From Tannerella forsythia (GTDB taxonomy: Bacteria > Bacteroidota > Bacteroidia > Bacteroidales > Tannerellaceae), in the NCBI RefSeq assembly GCF_001006485.1, contig NZ_JUET01000076.1:1-64000 (forward strand): a stretch of 64,000 bases of DNA, in the 5' to 3' direction. The notes beneath the pieces were generated by a model. It was not told the origin of the DNA. It did not search any database and worked only from the letters and a program-made list of their open reading frames with translations. Numbering within the stretch: the first letter of the stretch is position 1; each line of letters opens with the position of its first letter. Shown in pieces: positions 34,842 through 43,669 of this stretch. The position numbers and the translations under genes were made by a program.

Positions 34842-36401
34842 TCAACAAGCAAAATAAACCATCAGTCCGGCCAGGATAATATAGCCGATGGCATACGGCA
34901 GAGCACTGCGAAGGATCTCTCCGTCACGTCCAGGCATATTGCACGAGGCCGTTGCGATAGCAATACTTTGCGGTGAAATGATTTTTCCGCCGGTTGCTCC
35001 TGCCGTATTGGCGGCGACTAACCAGTTAGGATCGGAATACGACAATTGAGAAGCTACATTGGCTTGCAGCTTGCCAAACAGAATGTTCGACGATGTGTCG
35101 CTGCCCGTAACAAACGTACCGATGGCTCCAATCAGCGGAACAAACAACGGATAGTAAGCCCCCGTAGCGGAAACAAGCGCCGAAGCAATCACTCCGATCA
35201 TGCCCGCATAGTTCATTACCGATGCGATGGAAACGAGGCTCATGATCGTAATCACGGTCTTATTCAGATTTTTCACGGTACGGGCTAAAACTACAAACAG
35301 TTTCTTTGCCGAAACGCCTTGAATCATTCCGCCGATAAACGTACCGAGGAAAAGCATCAATCCGGCATTGGATATCCATCCGAACGAAAAATATTTGCCT
35401 TCGGCATAGATGGGCAGATGCACATGACTGACAAGGTGTGTCCGGAGAAACTCATTGATCGGCTTCACCAAAGGTCCGCTGATGACAATAAAAAACAGAA
35501 TGAAACCGTAGACGCTCCATGCCCGTAAAGCCCGCGACAAGGTAATAGGTTCTTCGCTTGCCGAAACTGCGGCAGGTTCGTGTCCTCCGGCAAAAAGACG
35601 TGCATAAACGACAATGGCTAAAATGGCTGCCACGCTTCCGAGGATGGCCGGTGTTTCTGCGCCTAAATATCGTGCGCAGATATATTGCACGATCAGCGAA
35701 ATACCGCCTACCCATAAGGATAGCAAGATGTGTTTGAGAATCTTTTTGGGCGAGCTGTCGGTGAGTGTAAGGATCACGAACGGAATAAGGAGCATCAAAG
35801 GCGATAGTTGTATGACCACTTTCGAGGCTATGTCGCAAATGGCTTCAGGCGTCGCACTGCCCGAAGGGGCGACCTCATTGGCCAGCGTAATCACCGGCAC
35901 ACCTACCGCACCGAACCCTGTCGGCACACTGTTGGCAATCAGCGATACCAATGCGCTGAACCCCGGTTTGAATCCCAAGCTGATCAAGATGGCAGCGGGG
36001 ATTGCAACGGCTGTTCCGAATCCTGCCATTCCTTCCAACAGACCTCCGAAACCCCATACGAGCAGAAGCACGATGATTCCACGGTCATTCGTGAGCGAGG
36101 TGAACTGTTTTTTAATGATCTCGATCTCTCCGCTTTCAAGCAGCGTGTTGTAGCTGTAAATAGCCATCAGAATGATGATCAAGATCGGGAAAGTCGCTTT
36201 CAGAAGGCCTTCCACAAAAGCCCACAACACCCCGTCCTGAGTATAATTCTCAGGTGTAAATCCGAGAATAGGAGCAGCAAGCCACGCGATCAGCAATGTT
36301 GCGACAAGGGTAAAGAAGGCGCTTTTGTGCCCGGCCATCTTCACACCAAGCATCAGTACGAACAAGAGCAGGATCGGGAAAACAGATAATAAAATGTTCA
36401 T
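34842..36401 (-). CDS. lctP: L-lactate permease family transporter
   Basis: This 519-residue inner-membrane transporter of the LctP/LldP family takes up L-lactate and glycolate with protons. It has about 13-14 hydrophobic segments and the family motifs 'FGGLLEGMAGFGTAVAIPAA', 'TGFGAVGVPVITLANE', 'FVTGSDTSSNILFGKLQ' and 'NTAGATGGKIISPQSIAIA'. The gene is 42 nt downstream of lutC. Uptake and oxidation of lactate are therefore encoded together. Confidence 0.95.
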   Translation of the reverse strand: MNILLSVFPILLLFVLMLGVKMAGHKSAFFTLVATLLIAWLAAPILGFTPENYTQDGVLWAFVEGLLKATFPILIIILMAIYSYNTLLESGEIEIIKKQFTSLTNDRGIIVLLLVWGFGGLLEGMAGFGTAVAIPAAILISLGFKPGFSALVSLIANSVPTGFGAVGVPVITLANEVAPSGSATPEAICDIASKVVIQLSPLMLLIPFVILTLTDSSPKKILKHILLSLWVGGISLIVQYICARYLGAETPAILGSVAAILAIVVYARLFAGGHEPAAVSASEEPITLSRALRAWSVYGFILFFIVISGPLVKPINEFLRTHLVSHVHLPIYAEGKYFSFGWISNAGLMLFLGTFIGGMIQGVSAKKLFVVLARTVKNLNKTVITIMSLVSIASVMNYAGMIGVIASALVSATGAYYPLFVPLIGAIGTFVTGSDTSSNILFGKLQANVASQLSYSDPNWLVAANTAGATGGKIISPQSIAIATASCNMPGRDGEILRSALPYAIGYIILAGLMVYFAC

Positions 36402-36443
36402 GACATGTTTATTTAATTGGATTTGTAAATAAATGAATTGTAA

Positions 36444-37025
36444 TCATATAAGCAGTACTGTAACCTGACGCGGGCCGTGTGCTCCCATAACGAGTGCCTG
36501 TTCGATGTCGGCCGTCTTGGAAGGACCGGACATAAAGCCCCTGAATTCTCTGGGATGTTCGTTGGGTACACGTTGGTAAGCATCGTGCATGGTATCGACC
36601 AGTTGGTCTTTCGGAAGAAGCATCAGCAGGGATTCGGAAATGAAATAGATGCCGCGTTGCAAGTATTCCTGTTCAAAATATACGGCTGCATTTTCACACA
36701 CACCGAAAATACCGCGGCAGATGACGAGATCGGTGCCGTTCAATTCAGCCGGCGTATCGATATCGTCGGGGTTATACGTGGCGCAAGTGACTTCCGGAAG
36801 ATTGCAGGCGATGCGTACCGCATCGGGGAAAAGACGTCGCACGGCATCGTCAATCGATTCGCCTTCGCCGAGTACTTCCGCGCGACCGCCTACTCCGGCT
36901 GATATCTCGATAAACTGTTTGAGTTTATCGGGGTAAACAACATGTGAAATGTTCACTTCGGGACGCGGAAAAGACTCCTTAATGTTTTCCTTCAAACGAT
37001 GAATGATAAAATCTTTGCTGTTCAT
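36444..37025 (-). CDS. lutC: Lactate utilization protein LutC (LUD domain)
   Basis: This 193-residue LUD-domain subunit belongs to the LutABC iron-sulfur L-lactate dehydrogenase complex. Family marks include 'TDLVICRGIFGVCENAAVYF' and the C-terminal 'GPSKTADIEQALVMGAHGPR'. The start at 37025 (MNSKDFIIHRL) overlaps the lutB stop by 4 bp (ATGA); the longer frame to 37124 lies inside lutB. It is third in lutA-lutB-lutC. Confidence 0.95.
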   Translation of the reverse strand: MNSKDFIIHRLKENIKESFPRPEVNISHVVYPDKLKQFIEISAGVGGRAEVLGEGESIDDAVRRLFPDAVRIACNLPEVTCATYNPDDIDTPAELNGTDLVICRGIFGVCENAAVYFEQEYLQRGIYFISESLLMLLPKDQLVDTMHDAYQRVPNEHPREFRGFMSGPSKTADIEQALVMGAHGPRQVTVLLI

Positions 37026-38413
37026 TTCGATTCTTGTTTCGTATTTTTCTTTTGATGATTCTGTTTCCACCACGCTTCGAACGACTGTTTGGCAAAGCAC
37101 GGCATTTCTCTTTCTTTGCCCCATGCGTTCAACCCGTTGTACAGGAAAAAGCGCGGCAGTTTATTGGCGATGGGAGCCATTTTCAGAGCAGAGTGGAACA
37201 GAGACGGGCGTTCCATCAGGAATTGCATCCCTTTACTCATCATCTTCTTCTGTGAATTGGCTTGTCCGAATCCGTCCAACTTCTGACGCCATACGTATAT
37301 CTGTTCGCCGAGGTCTACCATGGCAGGACAAACGTTTGAACATGAAAGGCATAGTGAGCAGGCAGAGACGTTTCCGCTGTGTTTCTGCGGGTCATGAAGC
37401 ATACCGAGATTGATGCCGATCGGGCCGGGAATAAAATACGAATAGGAATATCCTCCGCTCCGACGGTATACCGGGCAAGTATTCATACATGCTCCGCAGC
37501 GGATGCAATTCATGCTTTTGCGATGTTGAGGCATACCCAAAATCTTGCTGCGTCCGTTATCCACGATGATAAAATGTTGTTCGCCTCCCGTATGGGGTCG
37601 TCCGAAATGCGAGGTATATGTCGTGATGGGTTGTCCCGTTGCCGAACGTGCAAGCAGACGCGTGAAGATACCCAGCGATTCGAGGTCGGGGATGATCTTG
37701 TCAATCCCGAACGCGCAGATATTGAGCTTCTGGCACGACATTCCCATATCGGCATTTCCTTCGTTCGTACAAACGACCACTTCGCCTGTCGAGGCTACGG
37801 CAAAATTGCCTCCGGTCATACCGGCATCGGCGTTCAGGAAGTCTTGACGAAGAGCCCTGCGCGCCTGACGGGTCAGATAGGTGGGATCGAAATTGTCTTT
37901 TTCGCTGCCTAATTTTTCTTCAAACAACTTACCGACAATCTCACGTTTAATGTGGATGGCGGGCATGACGATATGGCTCGGATGGGCATTGAGAAGCTGA
38001 AGAATCCGTTCTCCCAAATCGCTTTCGATGACTTCGTACCCTTTTTCGATCAGGTATGGATTCAGGTGACATTCTTCCGAAAGCATCGATTTACTCTTTA
38101 CTAACTTGCGTGCACCATGGTCACGGAGAATCCCTTCGATGATCGAGCGATATTCTTCGGCGTCTTTGGCATAATGTACATGACAACCGTTGGCCGTCGC
38201 CTTCTTTTCGAATTCCTCGATCAGCTCCGGCAGATGTGAGTTGCTGTAGAGTTTAAGATCGCGTACGGCATGTCTGAGATCTTCCCATTCGGGTATCGCA
38301 TGTGAGAGTCGGTCGCGTTTCGTACGTACCATGTATAATGTTTTGTCATGCCATTCGGCATTCACTTTGTCGGATAAAAAGGCTTTGGCTGCCTTGGCGT
38401 GTGTAGTACTCAT
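37022..38413 (-). CDS. lutB: Lactate utilization iron-sulfur protein LutB
   Basis: This 463-residue subunit combines a LUD domain with two 4Fe-4S clusters. The LUD part has 'KSKSMLSEECHLNPYLIEKG' and 'TGGNFAVASTGEVVVCTNEG'. The ferredoxin part has 'CIRCGACMNTCPVYR' near 305 and 'CSLCLSCSNVCP' near 360. The C-terminal DUF3390-like segment includes 'LPRFFLYNGLNAWGKEREMP'. The start at 38413 (MSTTHAKAAKAF) overlaps the lutA stop (ATGA). It passes electrons from lactate oxidation towards the quinone pool. Confidence 0.96.
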   Translation of the reverse strand: MSTTHAKAAKAFLSDKVNAEWHDKTLYMVRTKRDRLSHAIPEWEDLRHAVRDLKLYSNSHLPELIEEFEKKATANGCHVHYAKDAEEYRSIIEGILRDHGARKLVKSKSMLSEECHLNPYLIEKGYEVIESDLGERILQLLNAHPSHIVMPAIHIKREIVGKLFEEKLGSEKDNFDPTYLTRQARRALRQDFLNADAGMTGGNFAVASTGEVVVCTNEGNADMGMSCQKLNICAFGIDKIIPDLESLGIFTRLLARSATGQPITTYTSHFGRPHTGGEQHFIIVDNGRSKILGMPQHRKSMNCIRCGACMNTCPVYRRSGGYSYSYFIPGPIGINLGMLHDPQKHSGNVSACSLCLSCSNVCPAMVDLGEQIYVWRQKLDGFGQANSQKKMMSKGMQFLMERPSLFHSALKMAPIANKLPRFFLYNGLNAWGKEREMPCFAKQSFEAWWKQNHQKKNTKQESK

Positions 38414-39153
38414 AATTGTGCGGATAAAATTTCTAAATAATGGATTGTACGGATCGGATAGTGCTCTCGCTCGATAACACCTCCCATATGCATCAGACAG
38501 GAGCTGTCGGCCCCGGTAATATATTCGGCTCCGGTAGCGATATGATCTTTTACTTTGTCGCGTCCCATACAGGCCGATACTTCGGACTCTTCGACTGCAA
38601 ACATTCCACCGAAGCCGCAACATTCGTCCACGCGTTCGGGCTCTACGACTGTAACGCCCGGCACTTTCTCGAGTAGAGCGCGAATCTTGTTGTAATAGGG
38701 AACGGTCAACTCCGATGCGGAAGAGAGGTGAAGTTCTCGTACGCCGTGACAGCTGTTGTGCAAACTGACCTTATGCGGAAAATGAGAGGCAAAATGTTCA
38801 GGCTTTACTACATCGTGAAGAAATTCCGTAATATCGTAGATGTGTTTGCTCGTTTCGCAGACGTGTTCACCGTGCTCGGAGAGAATACGGGAATGGTTTT
38901 CTTTGACGAAAGCCACGCAACTGGCCGAAGGACCTACGACATAGGTATAGTTTTTGAACAATTGCTCGAAGCGCTTGGCTAACTTCAACGAATCTCCTTC
39001 AAATCCTGCATTCGCCATCGGCTGTCCGCAGCAGGTTTGTCCGAGAGGGTAATCAACGTCTATCCCAAGACTTGTAAGCAGTTTGTAACACGCGATGCCG
39101 ATGTGCGGATAGACGGCATTGACATAACAGGGAATAAATAATCCTACTTTCAT
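38410..39153 (-). CDS. lutA: Lactate utilization protein LutA (CCG-domain oxidoreductase)
   Basis: This 247-residue heterodisulfide-reductase-like subunit has two cysteine-rich CCG motifs, 'QTCCGQPMANAGF' near 43 and 'DECCGFGGMFAVEE' near 185. It also has 'LHNSCHGVRELH' and a late 'SCLMHMGG'. The ATG at 39153 (MKVGLFIPCYVN) is used rather than the GTG two codons upstream. It is first of the three lut genes and follows the porin gene after about 44 nt. Confidence 0.95.
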   Translation of the reverse strand: MKVGLFIPCYVNAVYPHIGIACYKLLTSLGIDVDYPLGQTCCGQPMANAGFEGDSLKLAKRFEQLFKNYTYVVGPSASCVAFVKENHSRILSEHGEHVCETSKHIYDITEFLHDVVKPEHFASHFPHKVSLHNSCHGVRELHLSSASELTVPYYNKIRALLEKVPGVTVVEPERVDECCGFGGMFAVEESEVSACMGRDKVKDHIATGAEYITGADSSCLMHMGGVIEREHYPIRTIHYLEILSAQL

Positions 39154-39197
39154 AACCACGTAATTTTTTTATTATCGAAACAACTAATTTAATTGAA

Positions 39198-40511
39198 TTA
39201 TAATGTGTACTTCAACTCAAATCGCGCCCAGTTATATGGGTCGGCACCATTGAAATAAAAATTTCCGGGAGTAAAGTGTTCGAAAAGGAAATGTCCTGTC
39301 CAGTTTTTATGAATCTGGTAACTGAGTTTCATGATAAATAAATTGCCTCGTGTTTTTCCTCCGCCCGAACAAAAAGCCGTTTCGTTAGGTTGGGGTGCTG
39401 ATAAATGCAAATAGTCGGCATTAAACTTTACATTCGAGGCGAGTGTAGCGCCAAAGCCGAGATTAATTGCATTGATATTCGACCAATAGCCTGCTTTCCC
39501 TTTATTTTCAGCGATCAGCGTATACACGTACGATTCACTCCATTTCGGCCAACGACTCCAGAGGGGATCCCATCCTTCTATTTTCTCTGTCTTGGGGTCG
39601 TCGCCACTCAGATAGAATGCGCCAGCCGATATACAGTCAAGCAGAGGAACAGATCCTCCTAATTTATAATCTAAACGGGAATATCCTCCGTAAGATTGTC
39701 TGTTGAACCGATCAACTTTCCCTAACTGGTAAGCAAATTCTGTGGTGAAAGAGAAACCATTCAGAAACGGCAAAGATAATCTGGTACCTACCGTATGAGT
39801 ATGAGCTTCCGGCAGTGCATCATACTTGAGATAATTCTTATAAAAATAATAAGTTGACCAGTCAAGCTGCTTGATCTTCGCATGGTGGTGTACTCCTAAT
39901 CCGCTGTTTGTTTGTTCTTCCAGAGGCTGATACGGATCTTTCTCGTGGAGAATGGGAAGAAATTCTTCCTTTCTGGTGTTATAGGTGAAAAATGCCGTGA
40001 GTTTATTCCGATCATTGAAGCGATAGACCGTTTTTAGCGCATTAAAGTAATTTGAACGTGAACCCACCAACGGATTACCGTCGATACAGATAAACCCTTC
40101 GTCCAGCATGATGTTTTGCCGTCCGAGACGAATATCAAGCGGTAAGTTGGCAACGTTTTGATAATTAATATATAACTGGTTGACAAAGATTTCGTCCAGT
40201 GTTGTTTTCCTGGATGAAGGAGACATCCAGATACGGGCCTCATTGCCCAATTCAAGTTTCATTCCCAAATGCGTATTCGGAGTGTATTCCGCACCCAGGT
40301 AAGTTCGCCATCGTGTGAATGTTAAGACATCTTTGTCTTTGTCCAATGTAATGGCTTTGTCAATGGTCGTCAGGCGGACCCGTTCGGAAAAAGACAGTTT
40401 GAATTTGGAGTCTTTCTCTGTTTCCTGTGCTTTGATGTGGCATAAGCACATCAAAAGGCAAATGATAATAAATACATACTTTTTCATTGGTTTGGTCGGT
40501 TTTAGATTCAT
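39198..40511 (-). CDS. AlgE-type (alginate_export) outer-membrane porin
   Basis: This outer-membrane beta barrel of about 437 residues has a signal peptide ('YVFIIICLLMCLCHIKAQ'). It shows the alginate_export pattern: 'LSFSERVRLTTID', 'FTRWRTYLGAEYTPN', 'LDIRLGRQNIMLDEGF', 'VYRFNDRNKLTAFFTYN' and a final strand 'YNWARFELKYTL' with terminal aromatic residues. Members serve as diffusion channels for organic acids or sugars. As the first gene before lutABC-lctP, its likely cargo is lactate or a related acid; that is inference. The start could also be the ATG at 40487. Confidence 0.8.
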   Translation of the reverse strand: MNLKPTKPMKKYVFIIICLLMCLCHIKAQETEKDSKFKLSFSERVRLTTIDKAITLDKDKDVLTFTRWRTYLGAEYTPNTHLGMKLELGNEARIWMSPSSRKTTLDEIFVNQLYINYQNVANLPLDIRLGRQNIMLDEGFICIDGNPLVGSRSNYFNALKTVYRFNDRNKLTAFFTYNTRKEEFLPILHEKDPYQPLEEQTNSGLGVHHHAKIKQLDWSTYYFYKNYLKYDALPEAHTHTVGTRLSLPFLNGFSFTTEFAYQLGKVDRFNRQSYGGYSRLDYKLGGSVPLLDCISAGAFYLSGDDPKTEKIEGWDPLWSRWPKWSESYVYTLIAENKGKAGYWSNINAINLGFGATLASNVKFNADYLHLSAPQPNETAFCSGGGKTRGNLFIMKLSYQIHKNWTGHFLFEHFTPGNFYFNGADPYNWARFELKYTL

Positions 40512-40922
40512 ATTTTTTATTATACTATGGTCCTTGATTGATGCATGATACATGGAATAAGGATGAGAGACCTATGTCAATCATACCTGCACGCCTTCTA
40601 TCTGCAAAAAGCGTGTATATAGTGCTTTCTTGTGGTGACTTAGATCGCATGTTTTACACATTTTTTTTTCGTAAATATACGGAGTCTTCCTTTGTATTGC
40701 CAAATAAAAAGTGTAAAAAAGATTTCCTTCTTTGATTTTTTAATATTTATTTGATGATATCAATTTATTTTGGTTGTATTTTAACTTTATTTTATCGACT
40801 GTGGGTTTGTACTGTTTGTTTTGTTTTTTCTATTTTCGTCTGTTTTAAAGGCATTTCAACTTGTTTCATAAGTTTCATGGAGTAAATCTCTGCAAAACTT
40901 ATCGGGTAAGAGAAAATTTTTG
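40512..40922. other. AT-rich divergent intergenic region
   Basis: This 411-bp AT-rich region separates the leftward porin/lut operon from the rightward Nudix gene. No gene or clear regulator site is seen. 'tgttttgtttttt' and similar T-runs occur near 40815-40830. A porin promoter is expected here, but I do not find a clean TTG-N19-21-TAnnTTTG on the minus strand. Confidence 0.4.
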
Positions 40923-40930
40923 TAAGTTTG
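40923..40930 (+). promoter_or_regulatory. Candidate -7 box of the Nudix gene
   Basis: TAAGTTTG lies 19 nt before the ATG at 40949, implying a very short leader. No TTG is found at the usual distance. Confidence 0.4.
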
Positions 40931-40948
40931 TACCCCAAAATGACGGAA

Positions 40949-41476
40949 ATGAATGTTCATCCATTGGAAGATTTTCAATATTGCCCCCAATGCGGGACAT
41001 CAGGCTTCGTTATACACGATGGTAAATCGAAGCGTTGTGAAGGTTGCGGCTTTGTGTATTATTATAATTCTGCGGCATCGACGGCAGCCCTCATTTTGAA
41101 TGAGCGTGATGAGTTATTGGTTTGTCGGCGTGCACAAGAACCGGCATGCGGCACTTTCGATCTTCCGGGAGGATTTTGTGATTGTTCCGAGACGGCCGAA
41201 GAAGGTGTTATGCGTGAGGTACATGAAGAAACAGGATTGGACGTAATGCGTACGATCTATTTATTCTCATTGCCCAACCGTTACCTCTACTCCGGATTTT
41301 GGGTACATACGACCGATCTGTTTTTCCGCTGTGAGGTACCTGCTTCGTCTGTGCCAATTGCGTGCGATGATGCATCGGAATTGCTTTGGATACCGCGAAG
41401 CAAATTGAAAACAAGTGATTTTGGATTGGAATCCATACGGAAAGGGATTGAGATTTTTTTGTCCGGAAATTTTTGA
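40949..41476 (+). CDS. Nudix hydrolase with N-terminal zinc ribbon
   Basis: This 175-residue hydrolase acts on nucleoside diphosphate-X compounds. A zinc ribbon ('YCPQCGTSGF' and 'RCEGCGFVYYYN') precedes the Nudix fold. The Nudix box is complete: 'GGFCDCSETAEEGVMREVHE' followed by ETGLD. The zinc ribbon and box resemble the NudC/ADP-ribose pyrophosphatase-like group of Bacteroidales. The start is given as 40949 (MNVHPLEDF); the ATG at 40940 is an alternative. Confidence 0.9.
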   Translation: MNVHPLEDFQYCPQCGTSGFVIHDGKSKRCEGCGFVYYYNSAASTAALILNERDELLVCRRAQEPACGTFDLPGGFCDCSETAEEGVMREVHEETGLDVMRTIYLFSLPNRYLYSGFWVHTTDLFFRCEVPASSVPIACDDASELLWIPRSKLKTSDFGLESIRKGIEIFLSGNF

Positions 41477-41531
41477 TCAGTGATTTTTTGAGAACCCAAC
41501 GAATGATAGTCGAACCCAAATAAAAATTAGT

Positions 41532-41957
41532 ATGTTAATCAGGCAATTATCTGTTTTTCTGGAAAACAAACAGGGGCGTTTTACACAAGTTGCCCAATTA
41601 TTGGGGCAGGAAGGAGTTAATATGACGGCGTTTTCCGTTTCCGAGAATGCGGACTTCGGCATTTTGCGCCTGATTGTGGATGAAACGGATCGGGCGCTTG
41701 ACATACTTCGCCGTCATAAGTATGCAGTCACGGAGGTGGATGTTTTTCAACTCCGTTGTCCGAATCAACCGGGTGCACTTGGACGTGTGATGGATATCAT
41801 TACGCAAGCCGGAATTTTTATTGAATATATGTATGCCTTTTCGGAAGGCCGTTCAGGGTATGTGATTGTTCGTCCGGATAATCTTGAAGAATGTGCCCGA
41901 GCCTTAATGGAGCGCGAATTGGAACTGACGTCTATGAGTGACTTGTATGAGTTGTAA
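41532..41957 (+). CDS. Tandem ACT-domain amino-acid-binding protein
   Basis: This 141-residue protein is made only of two ACT domains. The first starts 'IRQLSVFLENKQGRFTQVAQ' and the second 'FQLRCPNQPGALGRVMDIIT'. Stand-alone ACT proteins of this type bind amino acids and are presumed regulators; the ligand is unknown. It lies 55 nt after the Nudix gene. Confidence 0.9.
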   Translation: MLIRQLSVFLENKQGRFTQVAQLLGQEGVNMTAFSVSENADFGILRLIVDETDRALDILRRHKYAVTEVDVFQLRCPNQPGALGRVMDIITQAGIFIEYMYAFSEGRSGYVIVRPDNLEECARALMERELELTSMSDLYEL

Positions 41958-41998
41958 ATATTAACGTTCGAGAAGAGGAAAGTTTCGGGGAGAAGCAT

Positions 41999-42006
41999 TA
42001 TCTTTG
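41999..42006 (+). promoter_or_regulatory. Candidate -7 box of bamD
   Basis: TATCTTTG is found 18 nt before the bamD start. No spaced TTG is visible, so the core promoter is only partly supported. Confidence 0.4.
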
Positions 42007-42024
42007 CAAGCCAAATGCAGGAAG

Positions 42025-42831
42025 ATGAAAAAGATTATCTATCTAATGATAACAGGTTTGTTGTGCGCCTCGTGCGGAGAGTACAATAAACTGCTGAAAA
42101 GTACGGACTATGAGTTGAAGTATTCGTATGCCAAGAAATATTTCAACGAAAAGAAATACGCTAAGGCAGCTACTCTGCTCGAAGAGGTCGTACCGATATT
42201 TAAAGGGTCTACTTATGCTGAAGAGTCATTGTATCTCTTGGCACAGACCTACTACGGACAAAAAGATTATCAGACCGCTTCCGAATATTTTAAGACATAT
42301 TATAACACCTATCCGAAAGGAGAGTTTGCAGAGCTATCACGCTTCTATTCGGGATACGGGTTATATCTTGACTCGCCTGATCCGCGCCTTGATCAGTCGC
42401 AAACGTATGAAGCGATCTCACAGATGCAACTCTATATGGAGTATTACCCACAGAGCGAGCGTGCCAAACAGGCACAGGAAATTCTGTTCGAACTGCAGGA
42501 AAAACTTGCATATAAAGAACTGCTTGCTGCACAGTTATATTACGATTTGGGGACGTATATGGGGAATAACTATCGTTCGTGTGTGATCACAGCTGATAAC
42601 GCTTTGCGTGACTATCCCTACTCCAAATATCGGGAGGATTTGATATTTCTCAAAATCAGATCGAAATACGAATTGGCTGTTGTCAGTGTGGAAGACCGTT
42701 TGCAAGGTCGTTACCGCGACGTGGTCGATGAGTATTATAATTATAAGAATGAATTTCCGGAAGGAAAGTATATGAAGCAGGTACAGAAGTTTTTCGACTA
42801 TGCCAACTCTCAAATTACGACAAGTTATTAA
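42025..42831 (+). CDS. bamD: Outer-membrane protein assembly factor BamD
   Basis: This lipoprotein of about 268 residues belongs to the BAM complex that folds outer-membrane proteins. The signal ends 'GLLCASCGEYNKLL' (Cys about 17). TPR repeats follow ('YFNEKKYAKAATLLEEVVP', 'YLLAQTYYGQKDYQTASEYF', 'AISQMQLYMEYYPQSERAKQ'). The start at 42025 gives the lipoprotein signal; the frame from 42004 begins with TTG. It is the first of the operon bamD-rpoZ-DUF4293. Confidence 0.95.
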   Translation: MKKIIYLMITGLLCASCGEYNKLLKSTDYELKYSYAKKYFNEKKYAKAATLLEEVVPIFKGSTYAEESLYLLAQTYYGQKDYQTASEYFKTYYNTYPKGEFAELSRFYSGYGLYLDSPDPRLDQSQTYEAISQMQLYMEYYPQSERAKQAQEILFELQEKLAYKELLAAQLYYDLGTYMGNNYRSCVITADNALRDYPYSKYREDLIFLKIRSKYELAVVSVEDRLQGRYRDVVDEYYNYKNEFPEGKYMKQVQKFFDYANSQITTSY

Positions 42832-42856
42832 TTTAAATCGACTTTGATAAGATAAA

Positions 42857-43195
42857 ATGATGGATTATCGCAAGACAAACGCTCCGACGACGACCATTAC
42901 TCGCGACATGATCAAATTATGTCACGGTAATGAAGATAATGTGTACGAAACGGTGATGGTTATCGCTAAACGTTCGAATCAGATTGCTGCCGAGATGAAG
43001 CAGGACTTGGAAAAGAAGTTGCAGGAGTTCGCATCGTTTAACGACAACCTGGAAGAAGTGTTCGAGAATCGCGAGCAGATCGAAATCTCCCGTTACTACG
43101 AAAAATTGCCGAAACCTACGCTTATTGCTACTCAGGAATATACTGAGGATAAGGTGTATCACAGGAATCCTGCAAGAGAAAAAGATAATTTTTGA
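42857..43195 (+). CDS. rpoZ: RNA polymerase omega subunit, Bacteroidetes type
   Basis: This 112-residue protein matches the RpoZ/Rpb6-like protein found next to bamD in Bacteroidetes. The omega core is seen in 'NVYETVMVIAKRSNQIAAE', followed by a charged helix and a Bacteroidetes-specific tail ('YYEKLPKPTLIATQEY'). It would stabilise the beta' subunit of RNA polymerase. The sequence diverges from E. coli RpoZ, so the name rests mainly on core motif and synteny. Confidence 0.85.
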   Translation: MMDYRKTNAPTTTITRDMIKLCHGNEDNVYETVMVIAKRSNQIAAEMKQDLEKKLQEFASFNDNLEEVFENREQIEISRYYEKLPKPTLIATQEYTEDKVYHRNPAREKDNF

Positions 43196-43656
43196 TGATT
43201 CAGCGTATTCAAACCGTTTATCTGCTGATTGTCGCTGCATTGAATTTGGCTGTCGTGTTTCTGCCGTTGGCCGTTATTCAGTCGGGGAAGACGTTTTATG
43301 TTTTTGGTGCTTCGGGGATGAGCATGCCCGAGCCTCCTCACGAATTGGTTTATCCGACATGGGGCTTGATGGCATTGTCAGCCATCATCTCTTTGCTTGC
43401 GCTCGTCACGATATTTCTCTATAAGAAACGGATCTTGCAAATCCGCTTTTGTATTTTCAACACCTTGCTGATGATTGGTTTTTACGCGCTGTTTGCTTTT
43501 TCTCTCTGGGAAATTGCAACTGTTTCTCAGCCATTTCATTTCAGCATGCGGATTGCTGTTGCTTTCCCCTTAGTGAGTTTGATCCTGAATTATTTGGCGA
43601 TTCGCCAAATCGGGGCAGACGAAGCATTGGTGCGTTCGCTCGATCGGTTACGGTAG
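43195..43656 (+). CDS. DUF4293 integral membrane protein
   Basis: This 153-residue protein has four membrane helices. It opens 'MIQRIQTVYLLIVAALNLAV', with later segments 'LMALSAIISLLALVTIFLY' and 'IAVAFPLVSLILNYLAI'. It matches the Bacteroidetes family DUF4293, always found after rpoZ/bamD; the function is unknown. Its ATG overlaps the rpoZ stop (TGATG). Confidence 0.88.
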   Translation: MIQRIQTVYLLIVAALNLAVVFLPLAVIQSGKTFYVFGASGMSMPEPPHELVYPTWGLMALSAIISLLALVTIFLYKKRILQIRFCIFNTLLMIGFYALFAFSLWEIATVSQPFHFSMRIAVAFPLVSLILNYLAIRQIGADEALVRSLDRLR

Positions 43657-43669
43657 GCGTCTTTCTGCG

